A stretch of DNA of 35,381 nt from the IMG/VR virus record IMGVR_UViG_3300037069_002169, positions 1-35,381 of that record. One strand, written 5' to 3'. The stretch comes from a virus. Below the pieces are notes generated by a model that did no database searches, was not told the DNA's origin, and saw only the letters and a program-made list of their open reading frames with translations. Both the position numbers and the translations under genes were made by a program. This document shows positions 22,685 through 28,991 of the stretch, in pieces (position 1 is the stretch's first letter; every line of letters starts with the position of its first letter).

Positions 22685-22691
22685 CAAATAC

Positions 22692-23084
22692 ATGTCTACG
22701 AGAAAAACCACCGTCGAAGAAGCTGGCCTACAATACTCCGATGATGCCCCTTCCGTAAAAATCGCTGTCATGAATAATGACATCCGGCACATCAACGAAA
22801 CACTCGGTAGGCTCGAGGGAAAATTTGATGTCGCAGTTCAGAGTTTTGCTACCAATCAACAGTTAATTGATGCGGCCTCAACCTCTGATAATAGGCACAA
22901 GGAATATGACACAGTTATCGCAAGCCTACAATCTGATGTAAGAACACTACGCGATAAAGACAACGAACAGCAGGGCTCAATCAATGCTACCCGCCGCATC
23001 ATCAACGTGGCACTGATAGCCATTACCGCATTTGCGACTGTAATAGGGGCGACATGGTGGATACCATCGTTGTTGCATAAATAG
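22692..23084 (+). CDS. coiled-coil, tail-anchored membrane protein (XhlA-like)
   Basis: A 130-residue protein. A long charged helical stretch at about 25-100 (NETLGRLEGKFDVAVQSF; SLQSDVRTLRDKDNEQQGS) precedes one membrane segment at about 104-125 (IINVALIAITAFATVIGATWW). This is the build of XhlA/haemolysin-type holin partners and of some phage accessory lysis proteins. It opens the lysis operon from a leaderless promoter; ATG 22692 has no ribosome site. Confidence 0.75.
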   Translation: MSTRKTTVEEAGLQYSDDAPSVKIAVMNNDIRHINETLGRLEGKFDVAVQSFATNQQLIDAASTSDNRHKEYDTVIASLQSDVRTLRDKDNEQQGSINATRRIINVALIAITAFATVIGATWWIPSLLHK

Positions 23085-23086
23085 CT

Positions 23087-23359
23087 ATGCTTCACCTAAT
23101 TGCTCACTTGCTTGGTCTCGATAACCTCAGTGGCCCTTTCTATGGATTTTGGAGCGGCTTTGGCTCCGACCTCATGGAGTTTTCCGTACTCGCTATCCTT
23201 TACCGCAAACTCAACTGTCATGTTGATGGTTGCAGAAAGATCGGCTTGCACCATGTAGCGGGGACGCCATTTATCACTTGCCGTAAGCACCACCCTGCTA
23301 CACCACCCACAATATCTCACCTGCATATCGTCAAAGCCCACAGAGAGGCAAAAAAATGA
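23087..23359 (+). CDS. lysis-region membrane protein with CHVxGC zinc-like motif
   Basis: A 90-residue protein. The N half is hydrophobic (MLHLIAHLLGLDNLSGPFYGF; LMEFSVLAILY). The C half has NCHVDGCRKIG, then TPFITCRKHHP, a Cys/His set that could bind zinc. Small proteins with this C-H-x-x-G-C ... C-R-K-H-H-P pattern are known to me from actinobacterial phages near lysis or tail genes, annotated only as hypothetical. A holin-related role is possible. Confidence 0.7.
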   Translation: MLHLIAHLLGLDNLSGPFYGFWSGFGSDLMEFSVLAILYRKLNCHVDGCRKIGLHHVAGTPFITCRKHHPATPPTISHLHIVKAHREAKK

Positions 23360-23568
23360 GCAGGGGTACTTTTTACTGGCTCTGGACTTTCTGGCTTCTC
23401 TATTTCGGTGTCTGTGAGGGCATTGCTATCTATCACGAGATCAAAGACCATGCCGGTGACGGATGGACGTTTACACATTTTATCGCTTCTCAGGTACCGA
23501 TGGGCTTACGCATAGCACTACTAGCGTGGCTCGTTTATCACTTCGTTTGGGTGCATATCAATACATAA
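23356..23568 (+). CDS. two-span membrane protein, holin candidate
   Basis: A 70-residue protein with two hydrophobic segments (about 5-25, FYWLWTFWLLYFGVCEGIAI, and 47-66, MGLRIALLAWLVYHFVW) joined by a polar loop. Size, topology and place just before the endolysin fit a class II-type holin. It overlaps the preceding gene by ATGA. Confidence 0.7.
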   Translation: MSRGTFYWLWTFWLLYFGVCEGIAIYHEIKDHAGDGWTFTHFIASQVPMGLRIALLAWLVYHFVWVHINT

Positions 23569-23580
23569 GGAGGCAATATT

Positions 23581-24729
23581 ATGAGCGAATTACTATGCGA
23601 TCTATCTTGGGGACGACCCGGCGGCAAAGCAATCAAGGCGGCTGGATATAGTGGCGTTCTTCGTTACCTATCTCACGATACTACCGGCAAGAACCTAAGC
23701 GCCTCTGAGCGTGATGATTACTTTGCGAATGGTCTATCTATCCGCCTTGTTTATGAAAATGGTTCACAAGCGGCACTTGGTGGCCACGCACAAGGATTTA
23801 GTGACGGCCAGAACGCGCTTCAGCTTGCTCAAGCCCTTGGACTGCCAAAAAGCTACGGAATATACTATGCCGTCGATTTCGATGCCACACCTGTTCAGCA
23901 AACAGCCATAGACGAATATGGCAATGGCTTCCGAGAAGGCTTGGCTGGATATTATGATTGTGCAGAATACGCTGGCTACTGGGTAGTGAGCCGATCGATC
24001 GCTAACGGTACGACCAAAAAGAGTTGGCAAACACTCGCATGGAGTGGCGGCAATGTCGTAAATGGCGTGAATATCTACCAAAACGGAAAATCTGATTTTG
24101 GTGGTGCCGTAGATGTAGACGAATTACGCAATGATGATGGTTGGAACTGGACGGCCGTAAGTGGCGACGCGCCTACTTCTGCCCCTGCTCCCGTTCAACA
24201 TGTCAGCGCCCCAGCTCCTGTTGCTGTTTCTGGCCCAGGTGGTTCATACACCGTACAGTCGGGCGATACTCTTTCAGGCATAGGAGCAAAGACCGGAACT
24301 GACTGGCGAGCAATTGCGCAGCTTAACAACATAAGCTCACCATTCACTATCTATCCGAATGAGGTACTTCATTTGCCTGGCGGCCAAGCGGCACCTCAAG
24401 CAGCTCCTGCGGGGGCAACGGTACGATATACCGTTCAGTCTGGTGATACGCTCTCAGCTATTGGCGCAAAATTTGGCGTAAGCTATCTGGAAATTGCACG
24501 AATCAATGGCATCGCCGATCCTAACAAGATCAATGCCGGTCAGGTATTAGTGATCAGCGGCGGTAACACGCAGCCGGCATCCGGACGCGCAACCTACACG
24601 GTCGTTAGTGGTGACACACTTTCAGGCATTGGCGCAAAAGAGGGTGTCGACTGGCGCAACATTGCTTCACTGAATAATATTGCAGCACCATTCGTAATCT
24701 TCCCAGGGCAGGAATTGAAATTGTCATGA
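23581..24729 (+). CDS. endolysin: DUF1906-type glycoside hydrolase-like domain plus three LysM
   Basis: A 382-residue protein behind a strong AAGGAGG site. Residues 1-190 form a DUF1906 (Rv2525c-like) TIM-barrel domain: the strand start LLCDLSWGRPGGKAIKAAG, VLRYLSHD, GIYYAVDFDAT and the AYWVVSRS-like region read as GYWVVSRSIA. Three LysM repeats follow (about 219-262, 281-325, 337-381), each opening YTV-x-SGDTLS-x-IGAK, binding N-acetylglucosamine. The catalytic bond is not certain for this family. No signal peptide, so a holin is needed. LysM 1 and 3 are closer to each other than to LysM 2. Confidence 0.92.
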   Translation: MSELLCDLSWGRPGGKAIKAAGYSGVLRYLSHDTTGKNLSASERDDYFANGLSIRLVYENGSQAALGGHAQGFSDGQNALQLAQALGLPKSYGIYYAVDFDATPVQQTAIDEYGNGFREGLAGYYDCAEYAGYWVVSRSIANGTTKKSWQTLAWSGGNVVNGVNIYQNGKSDFGGAVDVDELRNDDGWNWTAVSGDAPTSAPAPVQHVSAPAPVAVSGPGGSYTVQSGDTLSGIGAKTGTDWRAIAQLNNISSPFTIYPNEVLHLPGGQAAPQAAPAGATVRYTVQSGDTLSAIGAKFGVSYLEIARINGIADPNKINAGQVLVISGGNTQPASGRATYTVVSGDTLSGIGAKEGVDWRNIASLNNIAAPFVIFPGQELKLS

Positions 24730-24738
24730 GGCCATCAT

Positions 24739-25359
24739 ATGCGTGACGATCCACGCTTAGCAGTTCTCGGTGCATTTACACCTGAAGGCAAGTTGACGCC
24801 TGGCTATGGAGATCACTACCTGTTTATGGTCGGTAGGGATGACTGTCACGGCATATTGCACTACCTAATACAGCTCGAGCGACTGTCGCTAAAACTGAAT
24901 ATGTTTGGCTATGACGATGAAGAGCTCAATATGGATATTCTCGATCTATTCAAAGATCCTGCTGTAAGAGTCCAAGTTAGTCTTGACCGTTCACAAGCGG
25001 GCGGCGTACATGAGAAGAAGATCATTGCTTTTGATCAGCAAAACGACGCTGCAGACTTTAACAGCTCATTCGTAATACTTGAATCCGCCACACACCAGAT
25101 ATCCCACACAAAGGGCGGTGTTCTACTTGGCCAAGGCATCGGTTTCGAAGGTAGCATGAACTGGAGCAATTCCGGCGAAGGTACAGGCATAAGCTTGAAA
25201 GCCGATGTTAAAAATCCAAAGGGTTTCAAATCCCAAAACAACACACTGCTTGTTTCGACTAACCCGGTCTTTTTGACTCGATTTAGTGCGCAATTAGACG
25301 CGGAGCATCAGATCGGGTTAGCGCAACAAGCGAAATTAGCAACTAAGGCAAAGGAGTAA
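24739..25359 (+). CDS. PLD-like (HxK) domain protein
   Basis: A 206-residue protein. The C-terminal half carries the phospholipase-D signature: HTKGG, then FEGSMNWSNSGEG, the usual H-x-K ... G-S-x-N-W set. The Asp expected five residues after Lys is Leu here (HTKGGVLL), so catalysis may be altered. Only one HxK copy is present; activity would need a dimer. The start is ATG 24739 behind GAGG, 10 bases after the endolysin stop. PLD folds act on phosphodiesters in lipid or DNA. Its place in the lysis operon suggests a membrane-lipid role, inferred only. Confidence 0.75.
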   Translation: MRDDPRLAVLGAFTPEGKLTPGYGDHYLFMVGRDDCHGILHYLIQLERLSLKLNMFGYDDEELNMDILDLFKDPAVRVQVSLDRSQAGGVHEKKIIAFDQQNDAADFNSSFVILESATHQISHTKGGVLLGQGIGFEGSMNWSNSGEGTGISLKADVKNPKGFKSQNNTLLVSTNPVFLTRFSAQLDAEHQIGLAQQAKLATKAKE

Positions 25360-25364
25360 TTCCT

Positions 25365-25577
25365 ATGAGTTCAGTTACAAGCATAATTAAAACAGCTCGA
25401 GTTTTTCTGCAGGGTAAAAAGACGTATGTTATCGGTGCAGCAATGCTCGTGATCGCCGCGGAGAAGTATTTTACCGGCAGTACCACACTAAGCCAGTTCC
25501 TTACATCTGTTCAAGGACTAACAGGCTTTAATGGCTTGCTTGCGATTGCCATGAGAGCGGGGATCGCAAAGAAATGA
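25365..25577 (+). CDS. small membrane protein, holin-like
   Basis: A 70-residue basic protein, AAAGGAG site. A polar start leads to GKKTYVIGAAMLVIAAEKYF (about 18-37), a pattern seen in small phage holins (G-K-K-T-Y followed by a membrane span), and a second, weaker hydrophobic stretch (FNGLLAIAMRAGI). It ends the lysis operon. It could be a second holin or antiholin with the protein at 23356. Confidence 0.65.
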   Translation: MSSVTSIIKTARVFLQGKKTYVIGAAMLVIAAEKYFTGSTTLSQFLTSVQGLTGFNGLLAIAMRAGIAKK

Positions 25578-25614
25578 ACTGCAGCGCTAAATTAAGCGCA
25601 AGGCGGGCATAGCG

Positions 25615-25956
25615 ATGAGTTACAGCCCTTGTTCCAGCATGAATGAGGGTTGTCCACTTGTCGGTAATGGGCAGTTCTCTGATAAGCACCATTTGGCTTA
25701 CCCGGCATACGAATATCGAACCGGCATTGAAAAGAAGTGGCGCGAACTCTCTTTCAATAAAGCAAATATCTGCCGGTGCATTCACGATGCTATCCATTCA
25801 TCAGGATATGTGCCACCCAAACCGAGCAGAGATGAAATGCTCTCCGAAATATGGAGCCAGGAGCCAACAGAGCGCAGTCAGGATGAACTAAGCAAACAGT
25901 TGTTCTTGGGTGGCCTAGCACTCGAGCGCGGCGAGATACCGGACGATGCAGCATGA
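25615..25956 (+). CDS. HNH-like Cys/His protein
   Basis: A 113-residue protein. C5, C13, the SDKHHLAYPAYEY segment, NICRCIHDAIH and the spacing between them resemble a compact HNH/zinc-finger fold (D-K-H-H at 23-26 and C-x-H-x-x-I-H at about 55-61). Such small DKHH proteins are seen in phage and CPR genomes without a known role. The C-terminal 45 residues are acidic and helical. Overlaps the next gene by ATGA. Nuclease activity is a guess. Confidence 0.65.
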   Translation: MSYSPCSSMNEGCPLVGNGQFSDKHHLAYPAYEYRTGIEKKWRELSFNKANICRCIHDAIHSSGYVPPKPSRDEMLSEIWSQEPTERSQDELSKQLFLGGLALERGEIPDDAA

Positions 25957-26081
25957 GTACCGATGAAGACCTACTACTGCTCTTGGTTTTTGTATTTGAT
26001 CGTTTCATGGGATCAGTTCCACCTGAAAGCATGCTCTTAAATGCAATAGCTGATTGGAGGATTAAAGATGGAGCTTCCTGA
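25953..26081 (+). CDS. small hypothetical protein (42 aa)
   Basis: The ATG overlaps the preceding stop (ATGA), and the end overlaps the next gene. It starts MSTDEDLLLLLVFVFDRF, a short Leu/Val/Phe-rich stretch that could be a membrane or amphipathic helix, and ends ADWRIKDGAS. Evidence is position and coupling only. Confidence 0.5.
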   Translation: MSTDEDLLLLLVFVFDRFMGSVPPESMLLNAIADWRIKDGAS

Positions 26082-26259
26082 AAACGAACCAATAGCACAT
26101 TTGAATATTGGCGATGGCGAAGTCGAAATGCACCGCTTCAACTCCAGCTTGTTTACCCATATTGGTAATCTTGCTATGTACGACCACGTTTTCCTGCAAT
26201 ATGAGGAAGGCGAAGATATGGGAGCATATATATTCAGGCAGAATCCAGCGTTTGAATAA
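26068..26259 (+). CDS. small acidic hypothetical protein (63 aa)
   Basis: A 63-residue acidic protein, GGAGG nine bases before ATG. It contains HLNIGDGEVEMHRFNSS and YEEGEDMGAYIFRQNP. No family recognised. Part of a string of short coupled genes after the lysis operon. Confidence 0.6.
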   Translation: MELPENEPIAHLNIGDGEVEMHRFNSSLFTHIGNLAMYDHVFLQYEEGEDMGAYIFRQNPAFE

Positions 26260-26262
26260 CTT

Positions 26263-26406
26263 ATGCGCTTTATGGCTCAAAACAATTTCCCTATGCACCT
26301 CAATTCTACTGAGGTTGCAGATTGTGATCGGGATGCATTTGAGCGTAGCCTTGTGCAGCAGCTTGGTGATATTGATGGGGGCATACCTGACGACTGGGCA
26401 GCATAA
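26263..26406 (+). CDS. small hypothetical protein (47 aa)
   Basis: Starts MRFMAQNNFPMHL and ends GGIPDDWAA. The ending resembles GEIPDDAA of the 113-residue protein at 25615 (L-G-D/L-E, then I-P-D-D), suggesting a shared C-terminal piece. ATG 26263 is four bases after the previous stop, and the stop overlaps the next start (TAATG). Confidence 0.55.
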   Translation: MRFMAQNNFPMHLNSTEVADCDRDAFERSLVQQLGDIDGGIPDDWAA

Positions 26407-26579
26407 TGGAGCGGTATCAGGACTTAACAAAAGTGCAACTTGAGGCGGAACGTGCCCGGCTCGATGAACTATATTGGAATGCCATGGACTATCTCGGTGG
26501 CATCGTTGCGCAACGTTCATTCGTCCTAAATGCCCTATCCAACCTAACAGTGGTGGCAGATGTTGACAAACAGGGGTGA
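26406..26579 (+). CDS. small hypothetical protein (57 aa)
   Basis: The ATG overlaps the previous stop. A helical, charged N-terminus (RYQDLTKVQLEAERARLDEL) leads to a less polar C half (AMDYLGGIVAQRSFVLNALS). Last gene of the run before the terminator at 26633. Function unknown. Confidence 0.55.
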   Translation: MERYQDLTKVQLEAERARLDELYWNAMDYLGGIVAQRSFVLNALSNLTVVADVDKQG

Positions 26580-26632
26580 TGCGTGATAAAATTACAACGT
26601 AAACAATTCCCTCAAGTTTTGGATACATCAAC

Positions 26633-26661
26633 AAAAGCCGTCTTGCGAGAGCGGCTTTTTT
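26633..26661 (+). terminator. intrinsic terminator
   Basis: AAAAGCCG pairs with CGGCTTTT around an 11-base inner part that can pair further (TCT with AGA), followed by a T run. It closes the late transcription unit. A partial copy of the repeated promoter motif (GTGATA, then ATTACAAC at 26583-26598) lies just upstream without a clear -10. Confidence 0.88.
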
Positions 26662-26678
26662 GTTTGTCTCAGAAATGT

Positions 26679-26728
26679 TAAAATACAGAGGTGCGTTGCT
26701 GGCCCAAATCCAGTAGCGCACACTTTTT
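26679..26728 (+). ncRNA. short hairpin transcript candidate
   Basis: An extended -10 (TGTTAAAAT, box 26679-26684) lies just before a 12-pair hairpin, GTGCGTTGCTGG with CCAGTAGCGCAC (26691-26721, two G-U pairs), followed by five T (26724-26728). A transcript from here would start at the hairpin and stop after it, giving an RNA of about 38 bases. It may instead be only a second terminator. No -35 is seen. Confidence 0.45.
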
Positions 26729-26730
26729 AT

Positions 26731-26758
26731 TTGCTTCAGTTTCAAAAAATGATATATT
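26731..26758 (+). promoter_or_regulatory. promoter for the 26984 gene
   Basis: TTGCTT (26731-26736), 16 bases, TATATT (26753-26758). It would give a leader of about 220 bases to the gene at 26984. Confidence 0.5.
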
Positions 26759-26850
26759 GCAGTTACACAAACTGCTATTTGTGGCACTAGGTTGAAGCCA
26801 ACCAAGTGCCTAATAATCTTGGCTCCGGTTTTATTACTGGGGCTCTTTAT
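26759..26850 (+). promoter_or_regulatory. structured 5' leader with three hairpins
   Basis: Hairpins in order: GCAGT/ACTGC (26759-26775); GGCACT-A-GGTTG with CAACC-A-AGTGCC and a four-base loop (26783-26810), 11 pairs around one mismatch; and GGCTCCGG with CTGGGGCT (26821-26844, with G-U pairs), followed by a T-rich stretch. The last resembles a weak terminator, so the leader could act as an attenuator. The remaining bases to 26983 hold no gene I can support. Confidence 0.5.
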
Positions 26851-26983
26851 TTCTCACAAAACGGCCTATTACAAATACGTTTAGTCGGCTGTGTACAGGC
26901 TTGTTAAGCGTCACATCGTTTTGTTACTCATGGGCTTTTGCAATGGGTACTATTTGATGTGTCTAAAATATGAGGGAAAAAAT

Positions 26984-27457
26984 ATGGAAGTCAGGGAAAT
27001 CCTAAAAAACGATCGCTTCTATAGAAATAACAGTCACAAACTGGCTAATACTTCTATAGAACTACCTGCGGCAATTGAAAAACTGACCACAGGTAGTGAT
27101 TACTGGCGTAAAGCAAAACAGAATAGATACAAGAAGCTGATTCGTGACGGCCACTTAAATGACCTGATCCAGTTGGCTGAACTCGCAGAAACGAAGAACG
27201 TGCCTGCAAATTGGTTTGCCAAGGTAGCTTCGAAAGCCGAGTGGACACGAACGTTAGACTTTCTCGTTAAGCTGCGTAATGTGGCTTCTAAGGCAGTAGA
27301 TATTGCTAAAAGGATATCTGTGCCAAAAGATGGCATGAAGGCCGTTTACAAGGCTTGTTGGAAGCTCAATGACGTAGCTGTAAAGCATGCTGTTACGGCT
27401 GCAGAAACAGGTACGAATCCATTCAAATACTTTAATTGGCTTTGTTGGAGAACATGA
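26984..27457 (+). CDS. hypothetical basic protein (157 aa)
   Basis: The start is ATG 26984 with GAGGGA ahead; an upstream in-frame start at 26891 would add 31 unlikely residues and lies in the leader. The protein is basic and helical, with SDYWRKAKQNRYKKLI, PANWFAKVASKAEWTRTLDFL and NPFKYFNWLCWRT. I recall similar uncharacterised proteins in Saccharibacteria genomes near mobile genes, unverified. It stands alone before the recombinase and could be regulatory, but no helix-turn-helix is clear. Confidence 0.7.
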   Translation: MEVREILKNDRFYRNNSHKLANTSIELPAAIEKLTTGSDYWRKAKQNRYKKLIRDGHLNDLIQLAELAETKNVPANWFAKVASKAEWTRTLDFLVKLRNVASKAVDIAKRISVPKDGMKAVYKACWKLNDVAVKHAVTAAETGTNPFKYFNWLCWRT

Positions 27458-27465
27458 CTGCTCAC

Positions 27466-27512
27466 TTGCAAAAACGTATGAAATACAGTAATGTATGTCT
27501 ACCAATATTGGT
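27466..27512 (+). promoter_or_regulatory. integrase promoter with palindromic operator
   Basis: -35 TTGCAA (27466-27471), a 17-base spacer, -10 TAATGT (27489-27494). A perfect 12-base palindrome, ACCAATATTGGT (27501-27512), covers the expected start site, where a repressor would block transcription. The 5' leader then runs about 140 bases to the recombinase ATG. Confidence 0.65.
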
Positions 27513-27640
27513 GGGGAGCATGAAATCTAACCAAATCTGCTCGGTGGGTTTTACGTTGTCTCTTCTTCAAAATCACTCTTAGAGTTCCTAAAAAAGTGGG
27601 TATTCCATTAACTAAATGGAGGGTAGGAAAGTGAGAGTAG

Positions 27641-28528
27641 ATGACAATCACAGAGGCATTCAACCTCTATCGATTAGACTGCATCGTGTTCCGAAACCAA
27701 TCTCCAAAGACAGAAGAAAACCATTCTTATGCGCTCAAGTGGCTCATAGAATTTGCCGGTGATATCCAGATCGAGGATTTAAGCTTCGATCAGGTTCGCA
27801 ACTGGAAACTCTGGCTGGATAAAGGCACTAATGGCAAACCGCGTAGTGCCTCAACGGTACGGGAATATATAATCAGGCTTCGAGTGGTTCTTCGTCATGC
27901 CCAAAAACGCGGTTATGGTGTGCTCGATTTTGAGCTGATACCGATCCCTAAGCGTACAGAGAAGATACCGGAGTTCTTGAGCAAGCAACAGGTTGCCGAG
28001 CTGATATTTGAGGTAGGAAAGCCAGCCAGAGGCTACCCAAGGATCAATCGTTCGCGCAATGTAGCAATCATCAGTTTGCTCTATGCGTCTGGCATTCGTG
28101 CGGCGGAGCTATGCCGTCTTAACCGATCGGATATTCGCCCGGATGGTAGTTTCACAGTGTTTGGCAAAGGCAGTAAATACCGTCTGTGCTTTATTGATGA
28201 GCGCACCCGTATGTTTCTTGAGGATTATCTTATGATGCGCACCGATAGCAACCCTGCGCTTTTTACGGCCAATCAGAATGGCCTCCGTCTTTCAAAGCAT
28301 ACGCTGCAACGCATTTTTGAGTATGCCAGGGGTAGGGTAGATTTTGAGGTATTGGTGCATGCCCATATGCTGCGGCACTCGTTCGCCACTGATCTACTGC
28401 GAAATAATACCAATATGCGCTACGTTCAAGTGATGCTAGGCCATAGCAGTTTGACTACGACCCAGATGTATACCCACGTTGTCGACGAGGATCTCCATAG
28501 GGTCTATGCGACCAATCATACCTATTAA
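27641..28528 (+). CDS. int: tyrosine recombinase (integrase/XerC-D type)
   Basis: A 295-residue protein, AGGAAAG 10 bases before ATG. An N-terminal SAM-like core-binding domain (about 1-100) is followed by the catalytic domain, with Arg153 (ASGIRAAELC), Lys176 (FGKGSKY), His242-x-x-Arg245 (HMLRHSFATD), His268 (LGHSS) and nucleophile Tyr277. It cuts and joins DNA through a 3'-phosphotyrosine. Length and sequence are XerC/D-like without an arm-binding domain. It sits next to a tRNA gene, suiting phage integration. It is also the only recombinase seen that could drive the fibre inversion at 19839-20714. Confidence 0.93.
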   Translation: MTITEAFNLYRLDCIVFRNQSPKTEENHSYALKWLIEFAGDIQIEDLSFDQVRNWKLWLDKGTNGKPRSASTVREYIIRLRVVLRHAQKRGYGVLDFELIPIPKRTEKIPEFLSKQQVAELIFEVGKPARGYPRINRSRNVAIISLLYASGIRAAELCRLNRSDIRPDGSFTVFGKGSKYRLCFIDERTRMFLEDYLMMRTDSNPALFTANQNGLRLSKHTLQRIFEYARGRVDFEVLVHAHMLRHSFATDLLRNNTNMRYVQVMLGHSSLTTTQMYTHVVDEDLHRVYATNHTY

Positions 28529-28535
28529 GCTTATG

Positions 28536-28564
28536 TTGACATAACTGCTATGGTTTGGTATTAT
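28536..28564 (+). promoter_or_regulatory. strong promoter of the tRNA region
   Basis: Consensus TTGACA (28536-28541), exactly 17 bases, then TATTAT (28559-28564). The spacer contains CTGCTATGGTT, the upstream element of the repeated promoters. Transcription would begin near 28571 and run through the tRNA-like element and tRNA-Gly to the terminator at 28829. Confidence 0.85.
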
Positions 28565-28654
28565 CAGGGTAAGTCGTTCATTAGAACAATCGAAACTTTA
28601 CAAGTTAGCTTCACAGAAAAACACGAATAGTGGCAATTTTGAAGCTAACATCGG

Positions 28655-28725
28655 TGCGCAGCGCTCTTAGGGCGCATCCTTGCCAAGGATGTGAAGCTCT
28701 CTAAGCGACAGAGATACATCCAGCA
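28655..28725 (+). other. tRNA-like element with Gly(GCC) anticodon arm
   Basis: CATCC-TTGCCAA-GGATG (28675-28691) is a perfect five-pair anticodon arm with the same seven-base loop as the true tRNA-Gly downstream. A GCGC/GCGC stem sits in the D-arm place (28661-28675), and CTCT/AGAG can form a T-arm-like hairpin. No acceptor stem pairs, so it is not a working tRNA by eye. It could be a decayed tRNA, an attachment-site remnant or a tRNA mimic. Confidence 0.5.
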
Positions 28726-28738
28726 GTTAAAAATTTAT

Positions 28739-28815
28739 GCGGGTCTAGCTCAGTTGTTTAGAGCGCCACCTTGCCAAGGTGGAGGCCAGGGGTTAGAGTC
28801 CCCTGACCCGCACCA
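28739..28815 (+). tRNA. tRNA-Gly (anticodon GCC), CCA encoded
   Basis: A complete cloverleaf: acceptor GCGGGTC/GACCCGC (7 pairs), D-stem GCTC/GAGC, anticodon stem CCACC/GGTGG with loop TTGCCAA, variable AGGCC, T-stem AGGGG/CCCCT with loop TTAGAGT, discriminator A and encoded CCA. It reads GGC and GGT, and GGC is the main Gly codon of the repeat protein at the window ends. Odd points: position 19 is T and position 56 is A in place of the near-universal G19-C56, and position 73 is A where bacterial tRNA-Gly usually has U. Confidence 0.95.
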
Positions 28816-28828
28816 ATGTTAGTCAACC

Positions 28829-28858
28829 AATCCGTCACATATCGTGGCGGATTTTTTA
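28829..28858 (+). terminator. intrinsic terminator after tRNA
   Basis: AATCCGTCAC pairs with GTGGCGGATT (one T-G pair) around a five-base loop, followed by TTTTATT. It ends the tRNA transcript 13 bases after CCA. Confidence 0.88.
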
Positions 28859-28874
28859 TTATCCGCGTGAAACA

Positions 28875-28893
28875 AGTGACATTTGGGGTCACT
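28875..28893. promoter_or_regulatory. inverted repeat, possible operator
   Basis: AGTGAC and GTCACT, seven bases apart, form a six-base inverted repeat between two terminators. It may be a regulator-binding site for a promoter I cannot place. Confidence 0.35.
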
Positions 28894-28927
28894 GACTCAA
28901 CGCATATCTTTCTATCTTGAAATCTAT

Positions 28928-28954
28928 AACCCCTCTGTCACGAGGGGTTTTTTT
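28928..28954 (+). terminator. intrinsic terminator
   Basis: AACCCCTC pairs perfectly with GAGGGGTT around TGTCAC, followed by seven T (28948-28954). It is 70 bases after the tRNA terminator with no gene between, so either a short RNA lies between them or it serves as back-up insulation before the early region. Confidence 0.88.
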
Positions 28955-28991
28955 GATCCTGGTGCCATAAATAGCAGTTTGTGACCAGGAC

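Noticed and set aside
25615-25956. Toxin or HNH homing endonuclease
   Set aside because: The Cys/His layout is only loosely HNH-like and the gene is a coupled operon member, not an insertion; kept as HNH-like with low functional confidence.
26062-26805. Leftward 247-codon frame
   Set aside because: It covers the strand opposite three coupled rightward genes, the terminator hairpin and the non-coding leader; no promoter or ribosome site and an unconvincing composition.
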